A DNA stretch of 64,000 bases from Odontesthes bonariensis. Lineage: Eukaryota > Chordata > Actinopteri > Atheriniformes > Atherinopsidae. The stretch's first letter is position 1. Each line of letters starts with the position of its first letter. Of this stretch, positions 11,201-22,140 are shown piece by piece. The position numbers and the translations under genes were made by a program. A model generated the notes under the pieces. It worked only from the letters and a program-made list of their open reading frames with translations, ran no database searches and was not told the origin of the DNA. Location of the stretch: contig NC_134524.1 of the NCBI RefSeq assembly GCF_027942865.1, forward strand, positions 5,275,036 through 5,339,035, given 5' to 3'.

Positions 11201-14200
11201 ATGTTGCTGATATGGGATGTCATACAGCTTCATGTCAAAAGAGGCGAACTATCCCTTTAATGCTCACTTGTTGGTTTTGTATTGATATTTGTCATTAACA
11301 TGTCAGTAACACAGTGGAAGAATAAGTGGGGGGGGGGGGGGGTTACAGAATAATGAAAACACAAAACAAACTACTTTTATGTCAGACTGCAGCTCTCAGC
11401 ACACAGACCGACATATATATTTGAGTTCTCCAAGTAGTTTAATAACAGCAGTGATGATGATTAAATCGTTTCTCTTTACTCACTGGGATTCTTTTGCCTC
11501 TGCCACAATGGTAACTTCCAGTGTCTCATTGATAAAAGCGATCAGCTGAGCCCCGTAAGCTGGGGTTGGAGGAAGAAACCTGGGCAGGTAGAGTCCCTCC
11601 GAGCAGGACGGAGCAGCAGGGTCAACTGTAACAACACAGAGATGACAGCGACCATTACACCCAAGAGCAAGATGGTTCGTAGCTGAAGAAATATATGCAG
11701 AATATTCCCGTTTTCACACAATGAGCTGACCGTTTGAGACCGTCCTTACAACTCGAGTTGCAGCTTACAGTAGATCTCACTTCATTTATCCTTTCCAAGT
11801 GATTTTCCTCCTACATTACTGAGTACTTCTGTGTCTACTTCCACCCTGAAGTTTACCAGTTTACCAACTTTAGAATAAATACTACCTATCAAAGCAAATC
11901 TGACTGGTATTTTGCTGAGAGCGTCGGTGGGACTTCTTGTTGTCTTCACGCCGTCGTCCTGAATGAGGGAAAGACTCTGGTTTGGGAAGTCCTCCATCTC
12001 TATCTGCACTGCATACGGACCTTCGGTCTCACTGCCGGTAGGGGAGAACGACAACGTGCACGACTGCCGAAGGACAAAACAACAGACACGTTATAAGTTA
12101 AAAAACCAGCCCAGAAAGTGACATAACAGGAAACCGATTAACCGATTCTTTTTGGTTGTTGTTTTTTTAGCCGCCCTTCATGACTTTCAGACTGTTTCTG
12201 CGTCCTGAGTTTCTTTGGCCTGACAATTACCACACACACACTCAGTCCTAGGGACAATTTAGAGATGCCAATGAACCAAACATGCATGTTCTTTGAACAG
12301 TGGGAGGAACCATTACGCCCAAGAGCAAGATTGTTCTTAGCTGAAGAAATATATACAGAATATTCCCGTTATCACACAATGAGCTGTCGGTTTGAGACCG
12401 TCCTTACAACTCGAGTTGCAGCTTACAGTAGATCTCACTTCATTTATTCTTTGCCAAGCGATTTTACTCATACATTAAGGAGTACTTCTGTTTCTACTTC
12501 CACTCTGAAGTTTGATAGTTCCAACTTTAGAATAAATCCCACCTATCAAAGCAAATCTAACTGGTATTTTGCTGTGGTCGCAGGGGGGCTGGAGCCTATC
12601 ACCAGCCCACACTCACACTCACACTCACTCCTCGGAACAATTTAGAGGCGCCAATTAACCAAACATGCATGTTTTTTGGACAGTGGGAGGAACCATTACT
12701 TCCAAGAGCAAGATTGTTGGAGTATTGTTGGAGTTGGCGATTGGAGGACCCAGAGAGAACCCACGCATACACGGGGAGAACATGCAAACTGAACACAGAA
12801 AGGCCCCAGCTTGGAGTTGGACCTGGAACCCTCTCGCTGTGAGGCGACGGTGCTAACTACCACAGCACCGTGCAACTTTTCTTCATCGTTTCCTGTGGCA
12901 TGGAGGCTTGGATCGTTGTGTAACTTTGTGACAGAAAGTGTAACTCACAGGTGAGATGGTCAGAACAGACGGCGGTGAACAAGGACTACACTCGTCTGCT
13001 GCTGTCTTTCCAAATCTGCATTTCACTCGGTCTGCGTCCGGGTCAAAGGCCAACAATCTGAAGTCTCTTTGGCAGTTTGAGGGAACTCTGGCACAGACAC
13101 ATCACATGCGTTATTTTGTGCTTTCACAGACTTCAAAGTAATACGTTACCACCATCGCATGAGTCTCATTGCTCAAAACATACAAAGGTATTTTGCATAC
13201 TTCACTGTTTTGATGGGAGATGCACTACATTATAGTATACATACTAGAGTTTGCATACTTAAAGGGATAGTTCGCCTCTTTTGACATGAAGCTGTATGAC
13301 ATCCCATATCAGCAACATCATTTATGAACATCTTCTTACCCCCTGCTGCGTCCTGTGAGCAGAGTTCCAGCCTCGTTTTGGTGTTGATGAAGGTAGTCCG
13401 GCTAGTTGGCTGGGGTTTAAAAAATAAAGCGTTTTGCTTTTCAAAACAATATGCGTTCAAAAGAGTAATACATTTGCATCAAAATCGTTCTCCAGGAAAA
13501 AGTCAGACCTCACAATCTCTTGGCCCTATTTTATCTCCCTTCGTATCACTGCCGACAGCCGGGCCTGTTACGGTGTTTCCTGCTTTGAAGCAGGGGACTG
13601 CTCGGTCTGCACAGTCTACACAGCAGGCAGTGATACGAAGGGAGAGAAAATAGGGCCAAGAGATTGTGAGGTCTGACTTTTTCCTGGAGAACGATTTTGT
13701 GATGCAAATGTATTACTCTTTTGAACGCATATTGTTTTGAGAAGCAAAACGCTTTATTTTTTAAACCCCAGCCAACTAGCCGGACTACCTTCGTCAACGC
13801 AAAAACTCGGCTGGAACTCTGCTCACAGGACGCAGCAGGGGGTAAGAAGATGTTCAGAAATGATATTGCTAATATGGGATGTCATACAGCTTCATGTCAA
13901 AAGAGGCGAACTATCCCTTTAACTGTTTTGATGGGAGATGTACTACAGTATACATACTAGAGAAGCTCACCGTAGGGCGGGCAGGATGGTGGTCTGAGGC
14001 GATCTGTTGGGTTTACCCGTGTCAGACCGAGTCCTCAAGTCCACCTGAGTCACTGCTCTCCAGCTGCTGACACCATTTTGGATGTTGTCTAACCAGTTGC
14101 CACCGTCCAACCTTTCAAATTTGAATGAGAGTCATAAATCAGATGAGCAGGTGCTGTTTGTTTGCTGGTTTTACTTTTGTCAGTGCTATTTCAGCTTGTG

Positions 14201-15282
14201 TTTTGTGGCGTGTTGCTGACCGCAGCTGAAATGGAGCATCGGTGAAAACCTGCCGAGTCATGACTCCTTCCCTTTGACACCACTCTCCAGTCTCCTCGTC
14301 CACGTTTTCCAGCTCCACTTTCTCAGACCCGCAATCCCCACTGATGCAGTTCCATGAATCTTCATCTGTGCATGAGCGAAAGCTCAGCTTATAGCGAAAC
14401 ACCACCTGCAGCATTGGAGCAAAATATGTTATGAAAGGTGACCACGGCTGTGTATTTATGTGGAAACCAGCATTTAGGCTGAGAATTCAAGGCTGATCTG
14501 CTTAAGCCTCAGTCATATGTTTTTAATAGGGCTGGGCAACGATTCAAATCTTTAATCTAATTAATCACATGATTTCCCTGATTAATCGCATTTGTACGCA
14601 AAATCCGAAAATGAATCCAAAAGTAGCGTATAGCTTTTAGCATTTAGTTTTATTTTAAATGTGCTGCCATATGAATGAAAGTGCCATAACATTTGTTGTG
14701 CAAACACACTTTTAACATCAGCATCTTTCTGTAGTTTTTATGTAGAAGCCTCGCTCCACTGTCTGTTTCCTTGAATGACTTGCTGCTATCAGTTGTGTGT
14801 TTTGCCTTTAAGTGATATTTTAGCCTGGAACTACTACGCTGAGAAGACAATTCAACTTGGCAGTGTTTACAGATGACTTTGGTTCTGTCGACTCCGCCGT
14901 CTGGAAGAACTTTAAAATGAAAATGGCCGAGTAAAAGTTCCGTACCCTTCTCCATGTTTGGTGGATCTGCCGATTACTTTCTTTTCCGGTTCCACAGCAG
15001 ACAGAGACAGACTTTTACAATAATAAAATAAATAATAAAACAGGGGGGGTCCGTGGCCTAGTGGGTTGAGCAGGCACCACATGTACAGAGGCTATAGTCC
15101 TCGCTGCAGCTGGCCCCGGTTCAAGTCCCGCATCGGACGGCCCTGTGCTGCGTGTTATTCCCCGTCTCTCTGCCCCCTGCTTCCTGTCTCTCTGAACGTT
15201 CCTATCCATTAAAGGCACAAAAGCCCCAAAAAAATTTTAAAAAATAAAAATTGGGGGGGGCTTTTGTGCCTTTAATGGCATG

Positions 15283-15338
<56 letters not shown>

Positions 15339-15763
15339 TTAAATAAAACCTGTGTTAATGTTGTGTTAAAAATCAAATATTTATCAGCGTTAAATAATCA
15401 TGGAGTTAACTCGTTATTATCGCGTTAACTCGCCCAGGCCTAGCTTTTAACAATGGAATATTTTCATTCAGGAGAATCTTTGCAGGTCAGTTTCTACCAA
15501 ATGAAACACCTATTGCTTCGAAACTAAATGTAAAAGGTAAGAAAACAAACACTAACTGGATTTGAAAAAAAAAGGACAAATGATGTTTCCAATGATTGAA
15601 ATTAAGTCAAAAGAAGATGCATATTTACTTGAACGGTGCCTACCATGATGGAGCCATTTTCCCAGGTTTCCTTTGGAGTAAAAGTCATCACTGTTCCATA
15701 GAAGTGGGAAGCCTGGACCCCACCCAGCAGGAACAGAGGAGTGAGCAGCAGGGCTGCAGCCAT
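8239..15763 (-). CDS. Fish-specific uncharacterised type I membrane protein, 12 exons
   Basis: Exons in transcript order: 15763-15644, 14405-14221, 14111-13971, 13087-12949, 12063-11886, 11625-11484, 10403-10257, 10113-10070, 9971-9891, 8618-8556, 8435-8323, 8247-8239. Lengths sum to 1362 bp (453 residues plus stop) and every junction keeps frame with GT/AG sites. The product starts MAAALLLTPLFLLGG (signal peptide) then SHFYGTVMTFTPK. It continues through a cysteine-bearing domain (RYKLSFRSC, WNCISGDCG), a segment with LLAFDPDADRVKC, a second with PYAVQIEMEDFP, and a third with SCSEGLYLPRFLPPTP, HPVCFVVQ and YHSELHCVIVT. A Thr/Ser/Pro-rich stalk, a Gly/Ala/Val membrane helix and a basic stub (RKRRIDRRL) follow. 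I recognise this layout from uncharacterised fish proteins; function unknown. The extremely short cytoplasmic tail argues against direct signalling. No catalytic motif is seen. Confidence 0.85.
9302..9671. mobile_element. hAT MITE with perfect 8-bp duplication
   Basis: Termini TAGGGCTGAGC and ACAGCCCTA are flanked by GTCACCAC on both sides (9294-9301 and 9672-9679). An 8-bp target duplication is the mark of hAT transposition. The interior has TATCGATA and ATCGAATCGCATC low-complexity arms. Intron 9 of the 453-residue gene. Confidence 0.9.
10901..11260 (-). mobile_element. TTAA fold-back element, half copy c
   Basis: Right half of the family, ending CTATCCCTTTAA. It lies in intron 6 of the 453-residue gene and is included in the inverted duplication with 25440-26661. 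A run of 14 G follows at 11329-11342. Confidence 0.85.
12305..12580 (-). pseudogene. Local tandem copy of intron plus 3' part of exon 5
   Basis: This block is a diverged direct copy of about 11650-11935, which spans intron 5 and the 3' part of exon 5. The exon remnant on the minus strand still shows the AAATACCAGTTAGATTTG region, but its reading frame and donor are altered and it joins unrelated sequence at 12580. It sits in intron 4 as a non-functional exon fragment. Confidence 0.75.
12590..12870 (+). repeat. Dispersed fish repeat (CATGCATG...GGGAGAACATGCAAAC family)
   Basis: Contains the phrases GGAGCCTATCACC, ACATGCATGTTTTTTGG, GAACCCACGCATAC and GGGGAGAACATGCAAACT, common to an abundant fish interspersed repeat. 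Related copies lie at 12245-12310, 33414-34370 (split) and 49200-49320. Confidence 0.7.
13259..13922. mobile_element. TTAA fold-back element, complete reference copy d
   Basis: A 664-bp near-palindrome. The left arm starts TTAAAGGGATAGTTCGCC; the right arm is its inverse and ends CTATCCCTTTAA. The arms are about 290 bp and meet around CACTGCCGACAGCC and CACAGCAGGCAGTG (13546-13635). TTAA at both ends is compatible with a TTAA-targeting transposon such as piggyBac. No transposase ORF. It lies in intron 3 of the 453-residue gene. Confidence 0.9.
14650..14955 (-). CDS. BED-type zinc finger fragment of a hAT transposase
   Basis: A 101-residue ORF beginning MEKGTELLLGHFHFKVLP. Residues about 28-55 have the BED pattern: VICKHC (C-x2-C), then SSSRLKYHLKAKHT (H-x4-H). 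BED fingers are the DNA-binding N-terminus of hAT transposases such as the ZBED group. The catalytic RNase-H domain is absent, so the element is non-autonomous. The same ORF recurs almost unchanged at 45082-45408 and 51748-52053. Confidence 0.75.
   Translation of the reverse strand: MEKGTELLLGHFHFKVLPDGGVDRTKVICKHCQVELSSQRSSSRLKYHLKAKHTTDSSKSFKETDSGARLLHKNYRKMLMLKVCLHNKCYGTFIHMAAHLK
15040..15235 (+). repeat. tRNA-derived SINE
   Basis: Box A-like TGGCCTAGTGGGTTGAGCAGG (15053-15073) and box B-like GGTTCAAGTCCCGC (15118-15131), spaced as in a tRNA gene, are followed by a unique tail ending CATTAAAGGCACAAAAGCCCC. It is nested in hAT copy A. It is not a functional tRNA, since the tail is continuous and no cloverleaf acceptor end is seen. 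Confidence 0.8.
15283..15342. repeat. AT dinucleotide and T-run microsatellite
   Basis: (TA)n from about 15287, then about 21 T, inside hAT copy A. Confidence 0.95.
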
Positions 15764-16005
15764 GCTGGTATTAGAGTTGTTGTCCTCTCAACGTGTGTCT
15801 TTATTAAAGAGAAGTGGAGGCACACATGTTGAGCTTGTGTTAGCATCCCAGCAGCAGGGCTAATTTTTCCTCTGCACACACTTCAGGTTTCCTAACTAAA
15901 ACATTTGGCCATAACATCCCTGAGTGTTTAGTGTTGCAAATGGATGGCGCCCTTACTCCCTATATTACGGTAAACTGATGCACTGCTCTGCTGTATTGTT
16001 TAGAG

Positions 16006-16465
16006 CAGTGTTTCCCAACCGGGGGGGTACGCGGATGTACTGCAGGGGGTTGGCGGCACACGGGGAGTTTTTTTTATTTATCTATTTTTAATTTATTTTA
16101 TTTATTAAGGCGTCACACTTTTATGGAGGACTGTTTATGAAGGAGACTCCAGTTTTGTGATAAATGTTACATGAGTTAGGCCTGTTAATGTATTCTTAAA
16201 AAGAGAGAGAAATGTTACTTGTTTAAGTTAGATAACAAAGGAAGGTTATTTTGATTTAGTATTTATACTATTTTGGTTAATTATTTATATTTCAAGAAAA
16301 AGGTTTTTATTCTTATGTTGAATTCAACTGAGGTTAAAAAAAAGAGAGAGAAAGCCTGAGAATTTTTATGTTCAAGTTAAGGATATTAAATAAAATGATT
16401 TTCATGTAATAACCACTGTGTTGCTCTACTTTTGGAGAATCATCGCAAAAGGTTGGGAAACACTG
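16006..16465. mobile_element. hAT MITE, CAGTGTTTCCCAACC ends
   Basis: Inverted termini CAGTGTTTCCCAACC and GGTTGGGAAACACTG. The 8-bp duplication GTTTAGAG flanks both sides exactly (15998-16005, 16466-16473). No coding content. It lies just upstream of the 453-residue gene, whose start is at 15763. Confidence 0.95.
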
Positions 16466-16848
16466 GTTTAGAGTTTACCGTACGTACACGACATGATGTC
16501 ACCACGCTCCAGGTGAGCGCCAATTGTTCTGTGTTAATCATGGGGAAGAGACGACACCGGGACCATTTCTATCAGTTCGCACCTTATTAGATAAATATGC
16601 CAAGAGGCTGAAGATGGAGCGGGTTTGTTCTGCTTATCCTCTGCTCCGCACTCCAGTAAAAACCTGAACACTGAGCAAGGACGCGTTGCTTCCAACATGT
16701 TCCTTAACTTTCATCAGAAAATGACCTCCAGCAGTGATGCTTTAAGCCGCATTCAGGATATTACAAGACATTCCAGAACATACCGAGTCTGTAATAAGCA
16801 CATTAACCCGTGTTCTTAGACTGATTGTCTGTTTAACTGTAACCGTCA

Positions 16849-18283
16849 TTAAAGGAAAACTCCGGTATTTTCAACATTAAGCCTCTTTTCGGAGTCGTCT
16901 GCAATGTTTTAGAACCCCCCTCACCGCTTTTTTGATGTTTACTGCTGTCTCCGGTATTTGCCTAATTTTGATTCATCTCAACCTGCTTCAGAATGGCAAG
17001 TCATATGCATGTCTTAAAAGGTCCGTAAAAGCACCATAAACGTCCGTTTTCAAAATAATCAACTCACCGGAGTGGTTACTGGTGTGCACTGGTAATCCAT
17101 ATCAAATTTCGTGGCGAAAAGTTGCTTCTGTCGTGTTTTATTTGACATTTTGTACTGGATGTTCGTTGATATTACTCCGCCACCGCTAAGAAAATAGTGC
17201 GAGCATGAACGAGCTGCCAAATAAAACACGACAGAAGCAACTTTTCGCAACGAAATTTGATATGGATTACCAGTGCACACCAGTAACCGCTCCGATGAGT
17301 TGATGATTTTGAAAACGGACGTTTATGGTGCTTTTACGGACCTTTTAAGACATGCATGACTTGCCATTCTGAAGCAGGTTGAGAAGAATCTATAGCCCCT
17401 TTCACACTGCCGAATAACCCGCGTTTAATTCGCGAATTTAGCGTGTCCGCTGTTGTGTTCACACTGCTGACCCGGGCTGCCGCGTCAACTCGACTCGCCT
17501 TTCGACCCGCGTCGGACCCTAGTCTTTTTGCCGAGCCGAGTTTGATGTGAACACAATCGACGCGGGTCGGACGTGGGCGTGACGTGAGGAGTTTAAAAGA
17601 CAGAATGGACAGCTGATTCAGAACAACAGCAACAGGTGAGGACAAGTTTTACTCTGTTTTAGCCAACACCAAGTTGGAGACATTTTTTAATATGGCCAAC
17701 TGGGGAGACAAGGAGGTCCGCGAGCTCCTCAGCCCCCGAGCAGAGGACGTTATTTTCCGCCACATGTCGGGGACGGTGAAAGATGGACCTCTGCTGGAAG
17801 GGCTGGCGAGAAAGATGGGAGAGCCCGGTTTCCCATGCAGCAAGACGCACCGTAAAGTAACATCTCCATGAACTGCATTGCAAAAATGAGTTCTCAAGGT
17901 GTCCCGCCATCGTTTGTTTGAAAAAATTGATGCAGACAGGTGTATTTCACCCTACCTCCGACGCATGGCTTGTGCCTACGTCATTGTACACGCCCAGCAT
18001 TTTACGTGTTTCGTGTGACGCTCTGCCACTAGGCAACGCCCCCTGAACTCGGCTTCAGGCGACACGGGTCACCCTGACACGCCAAGCGTTCACATTGCTC
18101 GACGCGGGTCGAAGGTGCAATTTGGACCCGCTAAAGTAGCGGGTCGCAGTGTGAAAAGGGCTTATATTAGGCAAATACCGGAGACAGCAGTAAACAACAA
18201 AAAAGCGGTGAGGGGGGTTCTAAAACATTGCAGACGACTCAGAAAAGAGGCTTAATGTTGAAAATACCGGAGTTCCCCTTTAA
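16849..18283. mobile_element. Second fold-back element with TTAA ends
   Basis: Starts TTAAAGGAAAACTCCGG and ends CCGGAGTTCCCCTTTAA. The left arm (about 16849-17160) and right arm (about 17215-18283) are inverted copies sharing, for example, CGACAGAAGCAACTTTTCGC. The right arm is split by a Harbinger-like insertion (17394-18162); removing that restores the palindrome. Confidence 0.85.
17394..18162 (+). mobile_element. Harbinger-like MITE with Myb/SANT-type ORF fragment
   Basis: Termini AGCCCCTTTCACACTGCC and CGCAGTGTGAAAAGGGCT, flanked by TAT on both sides (a 3-bp duplication). Codons at 17674-17871 read METFFNMANWGDKEVRELLS, and later DVIFRHMSGTVKDGP, resembling the trihelix or Myb-like DNA-binding proteins carried by PIF/Harbinger elements. 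The ORF is truncated. GC-rich with many CG dinucleotides. Confidence 0.7.
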
Positions 18284-18477
18284 CTAGTTTTTTAAGCATC
18301 ATCAACAGATTTTACAGCATTAGACACAAACTGCATTTTTAATGTACAGACATTATGTTACTGTTGAGTTATTGTCTTTGCCAAACTGGTTCATATTTAC
18401 TCATAAGGCAAAACCTTTACTTATATACGAAGCCCGGCGAGTGGCACCAGGAGTAAAAAAAACAAAGACAGTGGAAA

Positions 18478-19262
18478 ACCGTGCGCACGCATTGTTAAAC
18501 TTATTTATGGTTTTACAAACCGTGCGCATGCATTATTAAACTGTATTTATGGTTTTACAAACCGTGCGCACAGATTATTAAATTTATTTATGGTTTTACA
18601 AACCATGCACACACATTATTAAACTTATTTATGGCTTTACAAACCGTGCACACGCATTATTAAACTTATTTATGGTTTTACAAACCGTGCACACGCATTA
18701 TTAAACTTATTTATGGTTTTACAAACCGTGCGCACAGATTAAACTGTATTTATGGTTTTACAAACCGTGCACACGCATTATTAAACTTATTTATGGTTTT
18801 ACAAACCGTGCGCACAGATTATTAAACTTATTTATGGCTTTACAAACCGTGCACACGCATTATTAAACTGTATTTATGGTTTTACAAACCGTGCACACGC
18901 ATTATTAAACTGTATTTATGGTTTTACAAACCGTGCGCACAGATTATTAAATTTATTTATGGTTTTACAAACCATGCACACACATTATTAAACTTATTTA
19001 TGGTTTTACAAACCGTGCACACGCATTATTAAACTTATTTATGGTTTTACAAACCGTGCACACGCATTATTAAACTTATTTATGGTTTTACAAACCGTGC
19101 GCACAGATTAAACTGTATTTATGGTTTTACAAACCGTGCGCACAGATTATTAAACTTATTTATGGATTTACAAACTGTGCATACGCATTATTAAACTTAT
19201 TTATGGCTTTACAAACTGTGCATACGCATTATTAAACTGTATTTATGGTTTTACAAACCGTG
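18478..19262. repeat. 41-bp minisatellite
   Basis: About 19 copies of a unit containing ATTATTAAACTTATTTATGG and TTTTACAAACCGTGCACACG. Variants carry GCGCACAG or CTGTATTT. One isolated unit recurs at 19553-19600. No gene. Confidence 0.95.
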
Positions 19263-19929
19263 AGCACCACTGGCGGAGCCAGAAAAGACATTGGGTGTGC
19301 CAAATTTATTTTCAACAGAGTTACACCTCCACAAACATTCAAAAGAATGTATCTCTCGAAAACAGTATTAACACAAAACATATCCACACGTTGTGCGCGT
19401 TCTCATCAGTAATAGTCAACAGGACTTCACAGCAGGTCTAAACATTCACACATGTGAGGTGCGCTCAAATAAATCAGTAACAAAGTAATACAAAAAGCAC
19501 ACTTTGTGTTCTCAAAAAAAATAAACACACACAGACATTGCGTTCCGCATTATTATTATTAAACTGTATTTATGGTTTTACAAACCGTGCACACGCATTA
19601 TTATTGCAAAACCAGTTCAATTAATAAATAAAATTCGCGCGCACAGATGGTTTTCCCCTCCTTGGAGCACTTGCCAGGCTACGTAATTTAAAGCGTTTTA
19701 CTCACCTGTAATAAAGAAATGAGGAGGCAGGTGGTGGGATGGACTGTGTCGGTGCTCCGAAGCTTGTGCTGAGAAGTCCAACAAGTGTTTAGTGAAATGC
19801 TCATCAAGGCGCGGCTCACCGAGGCGCGGCTCATTGGGCGAGTCCTCGTTGACGCTGGAAGCCTCTCTGAACGCAGCGGTTCAGGAAGGAGTTCGGATTT
19901 TGGCGCGATGTACTAACACCTAAAGCCCT
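19263..19929. other. Intergenic, no gene seen
   Basis: Unique-looking sequence with one stray minisatellite unit near 19553. The AACACCACTGGCGGAGCC-like start near 19264 suggests another old transposon end, but I could not find its partner. Confidence 0.4.
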
Positions 19930-20110
19930 ACCTACCAAATCAAATTTATTTATATAGCACATTTCATGTACAAACAGTTCAAAGTGCTTTACATAAAATA
20001 AAAGTATTGCAGCAGGGAGTGCAAGAAGCATTAAAAATACATAAAAGAATATAAAGAGAAACAAATAAAATCATTTAAATGAATTTAAAAACAGGCAACA
20101 GTCTAGATAA
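19930..20110. mobile_element. 3' end of an L2-like LINE
   Basis: Shares AAATCAAATTTATTTATATAGC, CATTTCATGTACAAA and GCAGCAGGGAGTG with the block at 33580-33730, which carries an L2-type reverse transcriptase C-terminus. Truncated. Confidence 0.6.
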
Positions 20111-21070
20111 GTTAAAAGATATTTCCATTTACTAATAATAGCTCTCATGTGTGTACTTGGTGGCGTGCACTAAGTCTGACCCTCGCCCGGTTCTTTGCAA
20201 TCTTTATGTGTAACATTAAATGTCTGTTCATCTGTCCTCATCTTTTTTAGTGGGCGCACTTGTCTTGTGGAAATACTCGGACAAATAAGGAGCTGAGACA
20301 AACTGTCTGAGTGATCTTTAATACATCATCTTACAGGAAGGAGACAGCATAAATGACCAGAGATGCTACAGGGAAACTATACAATCTAAGGATAAGAGAA
20401 ATTAGATGTTTTTAATTGTTTCCATGCTAACTAAGCATCTCTTTCGCTTTAATTCTCATATGAAATCTATTTTAAATAGTTCCATTTGGACTTTACCCCC
20501 CACATTCTCCACCTTTTTAACCATTCTACAGTAAACCAGATGATGGTATTTCAGCTGAAGAGATGCATAACAACAAATGATCAAGCTATAGGAGCTATGT
20601 CTCTATTTTTAGTTAAGTCTTAGTATTTAGATTTATTTTATATTATTTGCTTAGTTTTTGGTTGATAATTACTATTTTTGTTTAATTTTAGTTGTTTAGG
20701 ATAATTGTTTTTAATAAATTAAATTCATTTTTTGTTTGGGGAAATGGGCGTTTCACACGTAAATACGTAGGTTTTAGGGAGCTCTGGACGCACTTGGGTG
20801 GTCACATGGTTTTTTTTTACCAGTTCTCAGTCAGTCAATCAGTGGGTGAACAGGTGAGGCAAGCAGGCAGAAAGAGCGGGAATCAGGGCAGGAGAGGCAG
20901 GAAGGGATCCTGTGAAGCATGAACCATGTTGGATTTACCTGCAAACTTGGAATAAATCCATGATGAACTACATTTTTTGATGTTTTGGACCTTTTTGTAC
21001 TGCGTAAACCAGAAACCCAAAGTCCATCAAGTGACTATTTGAGTTATGTTTATTTTTAGTTTGGTCACCT
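20111..21070. other. Intergenic, no gene seen
   Basis: AT-rich sequence. The longest open frame (20692-20922) has no recognisable motif. Nothing supported here. Confidence 0.4.
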
Positions 21071-21488
21071 TTAAAGGGATAGTTCGCCTCTTTTGACATA
21101 AAGCTGTATGACATCCCATATTAGCAACATCATTTATGAACATCTTCTTACCCCCTGCTGCGTCCTGTGAGCCGAGTTCCAGCCTCGTTTTGGTGTTGAT
21201 GAAGGTAGTCCGGCTAGTTGGCTGGGGTTTAAAAAATAAAGCGTCTTGCTTCTCAAAACAAAATGCGTTCAAAAGAGTAATACATTTGCATCACAAAATC
21301 GTTCTCCAGGAAGAAGTCAGACCTCACATACACTTGGCACTATTTTCTCTCCCTTCAAATCACTGCCTGCTGTGTAGACCGTGCAGACCGAAGTGCAGAC
21401 CAAGCAGTAAACACAGTAATAGTAAAACGCAGTGATACGAAGGGAGAGAAAATAGGGCCAAGCGATTGTGAGGTCTGACTTTTTCCTT
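21071..21488. mobile_element. TTAA fold-back element, copy e (right arm truncated)
   Basis: Full left arm from TTAAAGGGATAG, then the centre, then only about 70 bp of the right arm, ending GACTTTTTCC. Confidence 0.85.
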
Positions 21489-21763
21489 AAGCGTGGCATC
21501 CCTCCTCAGTGCCAGCTTACCTTGGCTTGAAAAGGGCTCGAGGACAACAGTGATGGCCTTCTAAGGAGATGTAAAAACCCTCAATAAGTGTGATGTCCGT
21601 GGTACGAATGGAGGTGATGATGGAGTCCCATGCTGCGGGGAGCTCTACCATCGTGTGTTATTAGCCTCAGCATGGTTGTTTTACCCCTCGGGCCACAGAG
21701 GACAGGAGCTTCGGCTTCTCCCTGAACTCGGTAAGTCGGCCTGACTGTAAATGGCGTTCTTAA
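21489..21763. repeat. Duplicated flank of an LTR insertion
   Basis: A 75-bp segment here (GCGTGGCATCCCTCCTCAG to GATGGCCTTCT) also occurs at 28902-28975, next to another copy of the same LTR. On the minus strand the 28.9-kb copy gives a short stretch faintly like actin (GDTQVFPMGE, then CPRAVFKP), too weak to call. Confidence 0.55.
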
Positions 21764-22127
21764 AACAAAACATCACTATGGCTGAGAAAAAACAAAGAAC
21801 TTGACTTGACATGAAATACTTTACTTGGCATGAAGGATATTGACGGATGGAATCTGGCAAAAAACAGTGAGGAAACCTGGAAACTAAATACTGAGTGAGT
21901 GATCGGTGAGTGCAGCTGAGGGGAAAAACAGGAGAAGTGAATGAAGGTGATGGCAAAGCAACAGAAACTATGGGAAAACATGGCTAAACTAAATACCGGA
22001 TCTGGACTAGAAAACTAAAAACTAAACATGAGCTTGAAAACTAAAGACATGACAGAAAACTAAGGCATGGTAAAACTAAAAACTAAACAGGAACTAAAAA
22101 CATGGCAAAAACCCCATGGACGTGACA
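21764..22127 (-). mobile_element. Solo LTR, 3'-proximal fragment in window orientation
   Basis: Matches the distal part of the LTR at 29027-29618 (both contain AAAACAAAACATCACTATGG) and ends GGACGTGACA. The next five bases are GGTAT, which is also the left flank of the 29027 copy. Confidence 0.65.
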
Positions 22128-22140
22128 GGTATGGGAGCAC

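Larger units (their letters stand above)
14527..15442 (-). mobile_element. hAT-like element with BED finger ORF, copy A (SINE-bearing)
   Basis: Termini TAGGGCTGGGC and GCCCAGGCCTA. It carries the 101-codon BED ORF (14955-14650) and a tRNA SINE (15040-15235). It occupies intron 1 of the 453-residue gene. Confidence 0.85.

Noticed and set aside
15040-15131. Functional tRNA gene
   Set aside because: Pol III boxes are present, but the sequence continues into a SINE tail and recurs in another copy of the same transposon.
20692-20922. 76-codon plus-strand frame
   Set aside because: No motif, no splice or promoter context, unremarkable length by chance in AT-rich DNA.
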